A stretch of DNA of 64,000 bases from the NCBI RefSeq assembly GCF_021462225.1, contig NC_061794.1, positions 19,113,784 through 19,177,783 of the forward strand, read 5' to 3'. A program made the position numbers and the translations under genes. Below are positions 1 to 11,513 of this stretch, piece after piece; the first letter of the stretch is position 1, and each line of letters opens with the position of its first letter. Source of the stretch: Girardinichthys multiradiatus. Lineage: Eukaryota; Chordata; Actinopteri; Cyprinodontiformes; Goodeidae. The notes below the pieces were generated by a model that searched no databases, was not told where the DNA came from, and saw only the letters and a list, made by a program, of their open reading frames with translations.

Positions 1-361
1 AGTGAGGTAGGGTCAGAAGGAAAGGAAGAAAAAAGATGGATGGAGATGGGGGAGGCAAGCAAGCAGCTCAGCCTGCATAAATATGGGTGCCACCTGGTTT
101 TAGATCAATGCACAGACAGAAAGGTCACTTTTAATTAGCTTTGATCTGTCACCTGAACTGTGGTACTCGTGTAGATTTAGGGAGGAGCTATCAAGCATAT
201 CTGGTTTTACCACGAGGATACGGTGCACAAACCATCAAATTGTTCCTTTAATAGCCCCATCCTCCTTCGATCATTATCTCTCCACCTGCCTCCCTGGAGA
301 CATAGACAATAAGACAAAGATGGACTGGCCAACTGAGACATAAAGGTGATCGAGTATTTTT

Positions 362-587
362 ATAAATTTTTTTTTTAAAGATATGTTTTCAGCACTAGTG
401 GCCTTTATTTTGTATTTTTCTTTGACAGTAGGCAGACAGGAAAGAGGGGTAGAGAGAGGGGGAGACATTCGGCAAATGTCGCCAGGTCTGTAACTTGAAC
501 CCGGGACAGCCGCTTCGAGGGCTATTGCCTCTGTACATGGTCGCGCACTTTCGCCCCTACACCATCAGCGTCACGCCTGGTGATTGG
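362..587 (-). mobile_element. tRNA-derived SINE
   Basis: Read on the minus strand this begins with a tRNA-like head (TGGTGTAGGGG) with a box B-like GGGTTCAAG, continues with a body rich in CCCCTCTCTCTAC and ends AAATAAAGGCCA followed by an A-rich tail (plus-strand T run near 367-376). The layout matches a common teleost tRNA-SINE. The 8-bp sequence GTATTTTT flanks it at 354-361 and 588-595, a plausible target duplication, although the low complexity of that motif weakens it. Confidence 0.7.
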
Positions 588-595
588 GTATTTTT

Positions 596-1400
596 TGGCC
601 ATCAGTTAAATATGGTTTTTGTCCATTCAAACTAATTTTTTGGGATTTTCTGAAAAACTATTAACTTTTTTGTAATTAGGTAAAGTGGTGTAGTACCCAT
701 GCACAGGCAGGAGGTAGGCAGAAGTGTGGTGTAATGAAAAAAACACAGTCCAAAAACATATATAAATGGAAAACCAAGGCAACACATGATATATACAATA
801 TATATATTGGCCGGAATGATTAGTGGGTAAATGAACAGGTGCCTATAATTAACTGAATGAGTTTCAGATGTGGAGGACCATGAATTGAAGAAGAAAGGTA
901 GGAATGCTAGATGAGACAGAGAATATATAAACACTACAAAGGAGCACAGGAGAAAGTAACTGTAGTAGGTGAGCAAACACAGGAATCAGTGAAACTACAA
1001 CTGAATGCAAAAAAGCACTAATGAAATAGACATTTGGCAAAACTGAACTCAAAGAATAATATTTTCCTATTTTTATCAAATTCTTTACTTTTAGGTAAAG
1101 TCAGCATACTTCACTTACCAAACAAAAAGAGCTCATCCTTCAACATTCTGTGCTTCACCACACTTTTTAAAACACAAACCGTTAATCACAGTCTATCTCA
1201 CTTCTCCCAGCCTCACATTCTTTACACCTTGCACCACACCGCCCTCGTCAATCATCACGCCCCGAATGAGGGGGGAAAACAACTCCTAATTGTGAGGAAG
1301 AGCATCCCAGGGTTTACTGATTCATTGCACCCCAATCAGAAAGACATGAGGATAATAGCCCCCACATTCTCTAGCTTTCTTTCATTTTCTTGTCTCTTTC
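596..1400. other. Unassigned intronic sequence
   Basis: AT-rich, with no recognisable repeat family, RNA gene or conserved-looking motif cluster. A long open frame on the plus strand across this stretch has no protein-like composition and no homology I recognise. Confidence 0.5.
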
Positions 1401-1419
1401 TCTCCATCCCTTTTCTCTC

Positions 1420-2215
1420 ATTAAATTGGTTCCAGCCTTTAACCCTGTGGGCAGGTGCTACTGTAATTAGCCATTATTTGACTATCAAAAGTCAGGAGTT
1501 GATTAAATGGCCGCGAACCTGCACAGCGGAGCACTTTCCCCTCTGAGACCCAGCCCCATAATTTCAAAAGCTTCTTGCAACCTGCTGAGGGCCTTTCACG
1601 TCTGTGAGACGCCGCTTCCGACTGCTGGTAAGAGCCTGTTGCCGGCGGTAATCAAAACTGATAATCTTACAGGAGAGAAAGGGAGGAGGGGAAGGTGGTG
1701 CTGGGGGGTTGCAGTGGGCTGTGGGTGGAGGAGAGAAAAGAGAATGAAAGAAAGAAATGGTCGGGGGCTTTCGGGAGGTTGGAGCTCAAGCAGAGAGCCT
1801 TCCATTAGAAATGTGTTGTGGCTCCAAGGGAGCCTGTGGCCAGCAAGCGGTGAAAAATGCTGCCTTCTTAAGGCAAGTGAATGGCATCTCTTTAGTGATT
1901 AGGAGCTGTAATAATGGGCACCCCTGCCTGTTAACCCTAAGTCCATTTTATTGCTAATTCATTTACCTGTTATTTCAGACATACTTGACGGGAGTCACCT
2001 GCTAAGAAGTCATGTTTGTCAGGCAGGTATGCCCATTAGCTGGGGATCTTAAATCAGCCTCACAATGGTGCGGGTAGGGGAGCAGAGGCTGGCATTGTTG
2101 TTTGCAGATAACACCACACCGCACTTATCATGACTGGCTTGGAAAATCTTTTCTGCTCCAAAAATAATTAGACTTCATCCCTGGAGCGGATTTTAATTAA
2201 TGCATATATTTCTTT
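1420..2215. promoter_or_regulatory. Candidate conserved noncoding block (possible enhancer)
   Basis: A repeat-free stretch with homeodomain cores TAATTA near 1463-1470 and 2165-2170, TTAATTAA at 2193-2200 directly before ATGCAT, and an E-box CAGGTG at 1452-1457. Such blocks are expected in the large introns of developmental regulators like prdm16. This is inference from composition; conservation was not tested. Confidence 0.33.
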
Positions 2216-3040
2216 TTTCCTCTCTCTCCTTTGCCATTGTAAGTGGATTTTAAGCCTAGTTGATCTACTTTTGTGCTCCACAGTGAAAATCCTGTACACA
2301 CGAAAAAATATTATATCTGACCTGGTGTATTAAGGTAAAACAGCTGATCAAATGCAAGTTATGAAAACATGTAATAATCCCTTTTGTTGTGAGTGTAAAA
2401 ATTAAAGCTGACTTTAGGACTCAAACAGTCTCATTTAGTTTCAAGACTACCTTCCACATCTTCATGACTAAATGTCTTCTCACAGGGCAAAGCCATCAAT
2501 ATCAACATAAATATTTGACTAGATATATTTTACACTGGAATAAATCATGTCTGTTCTATTCCTCAGGGAGAGTTGGGGTAAAATAATCAGTCCCTGGTTA
2601 ATGTTCTGGATAATTCTCCCTAAAGGTAACACTCTTTGTGATAATATCCGGGTGTATGAGGATTTTTATTTGAAATGTCACAGTGGAGATTAAAGCGAGG
2701 CTGACTCCACATCAGACTGCAAAATTGCAACAAAATATGTAAATATATACATGGCTCTGATTAGATTATTGCATTTGGGTACTGAATTTTTCAGCGGAAG
2801 TCTAGTGCTTCAGACAGTAATCACCACTGGAATAAAAAGAAAGCATGTGTAATTGCATTTAAATTGAGCATTTTGCCTAGCCTTGCTGGTGTCAAAGCAC
2901 CGGCTGTAAGGGTTAATGTCAGCTGTGTCGGTCACGCTCCGTGACTGCTTTAAGCAAGTTTAGGTGTTGTTAGCTGAATAAAAGGATTATCCAGTATGAA
3001 TTAGCGCAAAGACACAGAAAACCTCTCTCGGGATGATGCT

Positions 3041-3075
3041 CTTTGTGTGTGTGTTGTGTGTGTGAGTGTGTGTGT
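3041..3075. repeat. Interrupted (TG)n microsatellite
   Basis: Runs of TG interrupted by TTG and AG units follow CTTTG. The tract is short and imperfect. Confidence 0.8.
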
Positions 3076-3119
3076 ATTTGATTCTTTCATATATTGGGCC
3101 TCTCCTGGGATCCCCCACT

Positions 3120-3330
3120 CTGCCTAATCATTGTTTCTCTAACAGATAATTCCCCATGTCCTCACGCGTGTCCCTGTGTGTACTTGTGGACGCGTTAATT
3201 AGCACTGTGCCGGCCGAGGGTGCTCTTCCTTGTAATCACTTAATTAGGGTTGACGGTTCCAGCGCTTGTTTACTCAATTAACTATCCTCTTTAATTATCT
3301 AATTCACAGAGAAGAAAATGTCCTTGTTAG
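3120..3330. promoter_or_regulatory. Candidate enhancer: dense homeodomain-core cluster
   Basis: Three TAATTA/TTAATTAT cores (3196-3202, 3241-3247, 3291-3298) and a CAATTAA occur in about 105 bp, beside a GC-rich CGCG/GGCCGAGG segment. The stretch is free of repeats and stands out from its surroundings. It is probably a conserved noncoding element of prdm16 or its regulatory domain, but this is inferred only from motifs. Confidence 0.38.
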
Positions 3331-3339
3331 CAAGCTCAG

Positions 3340-4490
3340 CGACAAAGTGATACAGTATGTTTTTATTATTTATTTGAAACAGTATGTCTTCTTTCATTTG
3401 ATTGATAGGGCATAAATTGTCATATTTCTGCATTTGGGGAGACATCATCGACCAGATTAGCTCTTTCTTTTAGAGTAAACCTCGTACCTAAAAAGACATA
3501 TGCTTTATTCAACACTAGGACATGCTCACGGATCATATATGCATGCTAAGCCACATGCATAAGATTACCATTGCACTGATTCCCTTGTATTTAGTCGTTA
3601 ATGATAGAATCTTTGAAAAATGGAAAGAACCAAGGAAAGAAAGTGAAATCTCATGGTGAGTATGATTGATGGTTGCTTTAAATGAAGGCGTCCAGGACCG
3701 ACTCCATTGTTTCTCCTGACCAGCCTCAACATCTACTCTACCGCCTCCACCCACCACCCCCGCAATCTCCTTCATGTGGATTAAGGCCCCGTCGTTTTAT
3801 TTAATAGTTCATTTGAGCGAAGGGGAGACCAAGGTGAAGCCGGTGGGAGGCATGAAGGGTTGGCAGGGTGTCTGTGCTGTGCCGTGGCAGGACGTCCCCT
3901 GTGGGACAGTGCCAGGCTGCACCAAGGGGAGACGAGACAGGGCCTCCCCAGTGGACTAATGCTCCATAATGAAGATTAAGACTTGAGTCAAAGACCGTAC
4001 TGTTTTCGGCTAAGACTGGGAGGAAGGATTGAGGGATGAAAAGAAGGCGATAGGGAAGGATGTAAGGATAAGGGATAAATTACGGTTGGAGTGGACTAAA
4101 AACCTGTTTTCGTTTAATTTAAGTAAAGGTGAATTATTCAAATTGAACATGTACGAAATTGTATGAAATCCTAAAGAATGAGCTAAGGGGTACAAAACAC
4201 TAAATTATCCCAATTTTGATCATATTCAGTTTGATGAAAACCTTTTAAAAAACGATACATGATGCTTTGTACAAAGCAAAACGTATTAAAATTCAGGGGA
4301 TGATAACTAAATCTTTGATATTTATTTACCTGTCCTTTTTTAGAAAAAAATGAAGTACTTTTGTGAATAATATGGCCACCCTTTTTAACTAAATAATTTA
4401 ACCAAATCCAGTGTTAGAGCTAATTAAAAAGTCAATCATGAGACCTCTGTCAAGAATTCAAAGCAGATTAAGTTTTTGTTATATAGAACT
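3340..4490. other. Unassigned intronic sequence
   Basis: Nothing coding or repetitive was recognised. It includes a moderately GC-rich patch near 3830-3955. Confidence 0.45.
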
Positions 4491-4493
4491 TAA

Positions 4494-5340
4494 CCAAAGT
4501 AATAAAAGTATTATTCCTCTAACTTTCTAAAACTTGTCATGTAATATTCACAATGTTCAAAGTTTTTTGTTTAGATTGAAAAAGAGTAGCATATAATTTT
4601 GAGCTAGAAAGAAAATCACAAATGGATAGAGGTTTCTGAGAGAACATTAGTGAATAAAACATCCTCACAAAGTTCAACACAGGTCAGAAATAAAAGTTGT
4701 GGAGAACTTCTAACCCTTAACACCACCTGCATGGTAGAGCATGGTGGTGACAGTGTTATACTGTGGGGAGGTGTTTTTCAGCATGGAAAGGGAAACTGGT
4801 TAAGGTTAATGGGAAGATGGATGGAGCTAAACACAGGACAGACCTTAAAAACCTTTTAACAGGTACAAAAAACTTGAAACTGGGGTGGAGGTTTACCTTA
4901 CAGTAGGACAAGGACCTTAAATATACAGGCAGAGCTACAATACAATAGTTTAGATCAAAGCATATCAATCCAGTCAAGTTCAGCCCTAAATTCAATTAAG
5001 AATTTGTGTCAAGACTTTGCTTTTCACAAATGCTCTCCATCTGAATTATTTTGTAAGGGCAAACATATTAGTCTGAATATGTGCAGTACTGGTAGATATG
5101 TACCCACAAAGGACTGAAGCTGTAATTGCAGCACAAGATGATGACTTTGAATACAAATGCACGCAACACTTTTCAGATTTTTATATGTGAAGAAAAAATT
5201 AAATGCTTGAATCACTTTTATTCTACTGCAGATATATGTACTACTTTGTGTTGGTATGTTACATGAAATCCTGAGAAAATCCAAGGGAAAATCCATGAAA
5301 AATTGAAGTATAACAATGCATTCTGCAAGCCATTGTACTT
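4494..5340 (+). mobile_element. Tc1/mariner relic, family 1 (copy A)
   Basis: Both degraded terminal repeats are visible: TAAAAGTATTATTCCTCTAAC on the left and GCAAGCCATTGTAC on the right, versions of the ...GCAAGGCACTGTA end of this teleost family. The interior keeps transposase-derived segments in plus orientation, for example GCATGGTGGTGACAG, ATGGGAAGATGGATGGAGC and GTTTAGATCAAAGCAT. Stops and indels abolish coding. Part of the 5' half is deleted compared with a full-length element. Confidence 0.85.
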
Positions 5341-6905
5341 TCCAAGGAATCGGGTAGCATGGTGGAATATATTCACATATAAAAAAACGTTGTATCATTT
5401 CTTATTGATCTATATACATTCAAAGACCACTGTTATTTTTGGCAGGACTAAATTGTGGGTTTAACCATTTTAAAGATACTGAAAAGAACTCCATAGATAC
5501 CACAGAGTGACCTCACTGTTTTGATTTTCTTCTGGTTTTTGAAAATTGTCCTGGGTGAATTTTGACACCCAACCTAAATGAAGCACTTTCTGCACAACGT
5601 GGGGCCAATCAAACATATGCTGTGACTCTAAGCCTTCAGAATGAAGACAGTCATCCAGACCAGCTTGAACACACGGCATATTTCACTTACCACTCTGCTG
5701 CTAAAAGCTCCCCCAGGACTTGTTGCTCATAGACACACTCTTACTGTCTCCTACCATGTCCCAGTAATTCCCCCCAAGTTCTACTACTTCATACCATTCT
5801 ATTTGTATTTTTGTTTTTAGAATTTCTGAAATGTTTTCTTTCTTTCCCATCTATCAAGGGGACTAAATCATGTGTGAACATAGGGATGGATGGGTGGACG
5901 GATAGATGAATAAGATGTAGGTTTAGTGGCTGGCAAGGCAGGGACCTTTTTTTCACATGACCTTGCATTGACGAGGCCAGCCTCTTTCCCCACACTCACT
6001 GTCTCTGCCCCAGACGGGCTGCGTCTGTGACTAGCCTGGCAGCTCTTGCCTCTCTTGGGCATTCTGGCATTCCTCCCTGTCATGCCCCCCCCATCTCCCT
6101 GCCTCCGGCTGTCTCTTGCCCCCTGAACAGTTCCATTCTTACTGACCCTTGGTTTGGTTTGACTCCATCTTTTGCCTGTCCAACTATGGACATTATGCTG
6201 CATTTGCACCCTGATCCTGCCCAAAGCATCCTCATGTTTTTTGTTTTTATTTTTTCATCTATCCTCTTTTTGGACAGATTAAATAAGTGTTGTGGAAAAA
6301 AGCAACAGGAAAACTATTTCAATTCTTATGTAGCTTTTCAGAAAGTTGAAATAGAACTATATTACATAACGGTTATCTGTACAATTATTTAGATGCCTTG
6401 AATTTCTCACAAAACGACATTAAGCTTTCATAATTGACAGGAGAAGAGAAAGAAAGCATTTCACACACATGGATCAGATCTTCACATCTGTTATGTAAAG
6501 TATAATGTCTGCTGGCTGCTCTCATGGGCAAATGAAGCTTCATCTTCTGGAAAATCGTTGAGGTGCAAGACCACATGACTTTTACTCTCACCCTTCTTAT
6601 TGGCCTCTACATATCTGTGATAACAGCCTAAGAATAATCATCTTATGATCACTAACCCATTCTGTACTTGGTTTTGGATTTATTTGCTCGTTACTGCTGA
6701 AATTCCATAGCATAGAAGTGTGTTTGCAAACTGCAGATTTTTTTGGGGTCTATTTTGAAGAATCCCTTACCCTGAAACAAAGAAATTTCGAAAAATATGT
6801 GTTTTCCACAGTGAGAACATTTGACCTGTTGAGCTACAGAAATGTCAAGTAGCTGTCTTTTCAATAATTCAAAACCAAGATTAAGAGCAACAGCATTTAA
6901 ATATA
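5341..6905. other. Unassigned intronic sequence
   Basis: No gene, repeat family or motif cluster was recognised. It is AT-rich, with a pyrimidine-rich patch near 6020-6260. Confidence 0.45.
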
Positions 6906-7172
6906 TACTGAATCTAACTGAAATGAATTGAGTTGAATTGATCTAAACAGATTTGATCTGAAAATGAATAGAGTTGAAAGGATTAACTTAAACAACATAT
7001 TGAACTGAACTGACCAGAAGTGAACTGAATTTATTTTAACAGAACTAAACTGCACTGATCTGAAAGGCACTGAGTTGAACTGAGCTAAACTGAATTGAAC
7101 CGAATAATGTTGAACTGACCTAAATTGTATATTCAGTGGAACTGAATTGAATCGAACTGAAATGAACTCTAT
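6906..7172. repeat. Degenerate CTGAA-type minisatellite
   Basis: More than thirty imperfect copies of a pentamer/decamer related to CTGAACTGAA or GAATTGAACT, with variant units such as TGATCTGAA and TGAGTTGAA. The divergence indicates an old array. Confidence 0.85.
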
Positions 7173-9110
7173 GGTTCTGGTGCAAAAGCTCCTTCTGGAA
7201 ATACTGGAATTATGAAAAGTTGAATTTTGCTCACTGCTGACTGCAGATATTGCTGTGGCCTTTTAAAGTTTCTGGTGGTGTGTCATGACAACTGATCTGA
7301 TTGATGAGTAAATCAGTCCAAAACTACACAGACTTTCACAAATGAAACACGTCCACATATTAAAATATGCTACCTTTTTTTACTGATAGTTAAAAACAAA
7401 TGCGTGAAAGTGAATGTGTGCATATACGTGTGAGGAAACTTGTTTGACAGCCCCCATGACTCTCAGACTATAACCCGTCTTCTTTTGTCGGGTGACCCCA
7501 GAGAATGTGGTGGGAACGGCCACTGAGCGAGAGATTATTTAGAGACAAAGAACGCAAGAGCAAATGAGAGAAGATAGAAGGAGTGAAAGACTGAAGGGAA
7601 GAAAGAAAAGGATAGTGCTAGAGGGAGATGGGGGTCAGAGAGCCAGCTGATGTGAAAGTGCCTCTGATCACCTCGTGCTTCTCCTCCGCCCCCTCGCTCT
7701 GTCGCTCTCTATCTGTTCCACTCTTTCTTTCTTTCGTTCCCACTTGAATTCCTCTCCCAGTGCTTTCACTGCAACATGACGTTGGTTTTTGAGATGCGTC
7801 AGTGAGGGCCCACACACACACACACACACACATACGGATGCTGGATGTGCACACAAGTTAAAAGTGCCCAATGCAAGTTAAAAGTGGCACTCAAGAGGGC
7901 ACATTCACACATGGCTGAACACATTTTCAACACAGGGCAGGCCTTTGAGTGAAAGCTGCTCAGAAGGCATAATGACAGCATTCTGCAGAAACCATAGTTG
8001 GGACAGTTCCCACAGACAAGACAGACAGAGAAAGAAAAAAGACCATTTCTTTCTGTCTTCACCTCTCCTCCTACTCCCCACCTCCTCTTCAACAACCCTG
8101 ACTTTGTTTGGAGCATGTGACCTGCCACCAATCAATCCTATTGGCTAAAAGAGGCTGGATACACAAATCCTCATTTTTACCAACAGTCTATACTTTCGTC
8201 TTCAGTATGTTTCTGTGCTAGACGTTTTTAAAGATGGCAGAAGCTTGCTCCATCTTACTAACCATAGAATCCAGCCTCAGGGATAAACTAATCTGGACAA
8301 ACCCTCAAATATCCCTTTACGTGAAAAATGTAACCTCCAGTGTTATTACACAGTTAGCTCGACAAACAGCATTTTCTCCATAACCCCCACACAGAAATGA
8401 AACCTGAACGTCAGTTCCTCCGGCCTTAACTTTGACATCACTTTTTCCCTGCCATCGGACCTGACACAATGCAGCATTTCGTGGTGTGTATTTTGAAGGG
8501 GAGTAAGGAGGCAACAGTGGGGTGAATGCAGTGGTAGCACTGGGTAAAGGGGGGCAAATGAAAACATGTCACTCAGGAGCCATTAAAATGTAACCCTGCC
8601 TAGCAGAAGAAGGAGACCCGTCTCATCATTAAGTCATCTTGGGGCGAAGCAAAAACCACAAATATTATTCCATACATTATTCCCCCCATCTCTCTTCCTC
8701 ACATATTGATGCCACCAGTATATAGTTATTTCTCTTCTTTTGCTTTAGATGGAAGGAAAAGACAACATGATTGGAGTTTCAGTGTGTTTGTTCACCATCT
8801 GAGAGTGACAAGAAGATGTTTAAATACTTCCAGATCAAATGTATTTGTTTTTCTAAACGTAATTAGCACTCAAATTATACAGGTATTGCGTATACTTTTC
8901 ATGTTTTTTGACAATTGATCGAAAAGATCAAAGTTGTGCAGTAGCACAACTATGAAATGATGCATGCACCTACAACTTTATTCTAAAAAAAAGGTATCGA
9001 ACATAACAAAGATCAACATGCATAATAAAAAAAGTGTGTGTACATGTGTGTGTGATAGGGGTGTGTGAATGTAACCAGGGGGTATGCATTAGGTTCACCG
9101 TTATTGAAAA
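7173..9110. other. Intronic sequence with a short (CA)n tract
   Basis: Mostly unassigned. It contains a (CA)11 microsatellite at 7811-7832, purine-rich sequence at 7500-7620, and no support for coding in the overlapping open frames on the minus strand near 7.6-8.6 kb. Confidence 0.5.
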
Positions 9111-9117
9111 TGACTTG

Positions 9118-9300
9118 CCCCTGCTGCAAACGGTGGGGTGGCAGTGATTATAATATCCAGATAATCATTTCAAACAAATTATTGTAATTATCAATCAATC
9201 ATGGCCTATTTAAACAGGGTGAGGGAGAAAGGGAGGAGTGTGGTGCTGCTGGCAGAAGGTAAACTATGGCCTGAAGCGCTAGATCACTTCTGTGACCCAT
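9118..9300. promoter_or_regulatory. Candidate conserved noncoding block
   Basis: Contains TGATTATAATATCC, GATAATCAT, TAATTA (9185-9190), TCAATCAATCATGG (PBX/HOX-like) and CTATTTAAA (MEF2-like) within about 90 bp, with no repeat. The call is by motif density only. Confidence 0.33.
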
Positions 9301-9419
9301 GAGCCTCCCTCTGTCCACATAATAGCCCTCATATATTTAGGTCCATTTATATTGTGCATTCAGAGGTTCAATTCTCCAGGTTAATACTAAGGGGGCTGCA
9401 TGTACACACATTGATTCAC

Positions 9420-10515
9420 AATTGCAAAAAAAAAACAAAAAAAAAACCCTATTTTGCTCAATGGTTATTAACAGACTTTAGTGTATTTCATTTGGATATG
9501 CTCTACCTGTGCATCAATTAATCCCAGTATAAATCCAGTTTTTTTTTTTTGTGAAGGCCTCAGAAGTATGTTTAAGAACATTTATGAACAAATAGCATCA
9601 TGAAAACCAAAAAACACAGCAGACTTGTCAGCGATAAAGTTGTGAATAAATTCAAATATAGCTCAGGTTGCAGAATCTGCAGGTTAAAAAAAGACATTGT
9701 CCATGCACTTCACAGATATTGCAGAGTTTACCAAGAATAACTTGTTGAAAGAAAGGTATGATAAATACTATTTAATGTTGGCAAAAGTGTGGGAAAGTGT
9801 GCTATAGTCAAAACTGAACTTTTTTATCTATATGGAAATTGCTGTGTGTGGCATAATAGAGACGACTCCTCACCAACCTGAACACCCCATCCCCACGGGA
9901 AAGAGGTGGCTGCATCATGCTGAGGGGTTCCTTTTCTTTAGCAGGGACAGGGAAGCTTGTCAGAGTTGATGGAATTACGCATAGAGATAAATACAGGACA
10001 TTCCTGAAAGAAAACCTGTTTAGAAATAGTTTAGAAAATAAAGGTTTTCTAGACTGGAAGGTTAATCTTCCAGCAGGACCACTCTAAACATACAGGCAGA
10101 ACTAAAATGGAATGGTTTAGATCAGTGGTTCTAAACCATGGTCCACAGGACTCACTGTTTTGTATGTTTTAGGTGTTCCCTGTTGCCACACATCTACAGC
10201 ACTTGATGGCATGCAGTGGAGTAATGCAATCATCTGAATCAGGTGTACTAGAGCAAGGACATAGCCAAAATATGAGGGACAGTGGGCTTTGAGATCCCTT
10301 GAGCATGTTCATGTCATAAAATGACCCAGTCAAAGTTTACATCTGACTGTAAGTAGAGAATTTGTGACATGATTTGAAAATTGTGTACAGACACTCTCCA
10401 TCCAGTCTGATTGAGCTTGAGCTATTTTACAAAGAGCAACGAGCAAAAAAAAAATCGGTTCCTGGAGGTGCAAAGCCAGTAGAGACATACCCCAATAGAT
10501 GCAGCTTTATTTCTG
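9420..10515 (+). mobile_element. Tc1/mariner relic, family 1 (copy B), interrupted
   Basis: Plus-strand relic of the same family as 4494-5340. It keeps the upstream signature AATCCCAGTATAAATCCAG (about 9521) and the start of the transposase at 9600 (MKTKKHSRLVSDKVVNKF), then loses frame. Later segments include CACCCCATCCCCAC, GCAGGGACAGGGAAGCTTG and TCCATCCAGTCTGATTGAG. A smaller element is inserted at about 10122-10301. No intact transposase remains. The left boundary is uncertain. Confidence 0.83.
10122..10301. mobile_element. hAT-like MITE nested in the Tc1 relic
   Basis: This 180-bp stretch separates two Tc1 segments that should be contiguous (GTTTAGATCA... and ...GCATGTTCATGT). It begins CAGTGGTTCTAAACCATGGTCC and has imperfect inverted arms, including ATGTTTTAGGTGTTCCCTG against the complement of the right side, and the central GCAATCATCTGAATCAGGTG seen in a common teleost hAT-type MITE. 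No clear 8-bp target duplication could be read. Confidence 0.68.
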
Positions 10516-10520
10516 GGGCA

Positions 10521-10660
10521 ACTCCAGTTCTGTTGGTAGACCAGTCATTGTGCAATCGGAAGATTATAGGTTTGATTCCATCTTCCTCATGTTACACGGT
10601 GATGTGCCTCCGTGCTAACAACTTAACCCTAAGTTGCCAACTAAGTTGACACTAACGTCT
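10521..10660 (+). mobile_element. tRNA-derived SINE fragment
   Basis: GTTCTGTTGGTAGACCA resembles a tRNA box A region (TAGCTCAGTTGGTAG), and GGTTTGATTCC at about 10569 resembles box B (GGTTCGATTCC). The following AACTTAACCCTAAGTTGCC is a degraded form of the body seen in widespread teleost tRNA-SINEs. The 3' end is not clear. It abuts the right side of the Tc1 relic. Confidence 0.68.
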
Positions 10661-11452
10661 GTGGTTGTTATGTTAGAATATTTGAACATTTGAACATTTT
10701 TAAGGGATATGAATGTTTTTATTATTATTTAGTATTTATTTATTCACATCATATCAAATGTATTATCACATTTACAGCATAAATGCACTGTGAATATTGT
10801 AAAGTGTTTAATGTTGTGTAAAAGTAGTTTAAACACCCCTTACATGGAATCAATGAATGGAGAAACAATTTCCTTTTTAAGTCAGACAGATCACAGAAGA
10901 GGAGCACACTAGACAGGCAGCAGTACTTGATCGTTTCAAAGAGATATTTTCCTGTATTTATTCACGGTAAATCCCCGGTGAAAAGCAGCATGAATTGATT
11001 TGATCTCAGTGGTATTGAGAGCAGAATGAATGAAGCTTGAAGGGTAGAGACTGAGAAATTGTGAGAGAAGTAGATATATAAAGAGAGAGAGACAGATAGT
11101 AGCCTTCGGGTGAGAGATGATCGTCTTGGGAAAAAAGCAATCAGTGCTCATTGATTTTTCTCAGCTGCTTGAATGGAGGGTGTCTATCTGGAAGTCATTA
11201 TCTGTCATCTGATCTGCTGGAGTGTTTACACACGTTAGTGTGGACAGCAGCACTCTTCTGAAGATGAGGATTAACACACAGAGAGACAAACACACACACA
11301 CACACACAGAGCACAGACTGTCCACTTTTTACCTTGCTCTGCAGCCCTAACTTGCACTAAATCCAGGGATTCTTAAACGAAACTTTACGCCTACGATACC
11401 CTGTCAGCTTGTCCATCAGACATAACCTACAGACTTAAGTGAAAGCCCTGTG

Positions 11453-11513
<61 letters not shown>

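Noticed and set aside
1034..1546. 170-codon open frame on the plus strand
   Set aside because: Composition is that of translated AT-rich noncoding DNA; no domain, no splice logic and no homology recognised.
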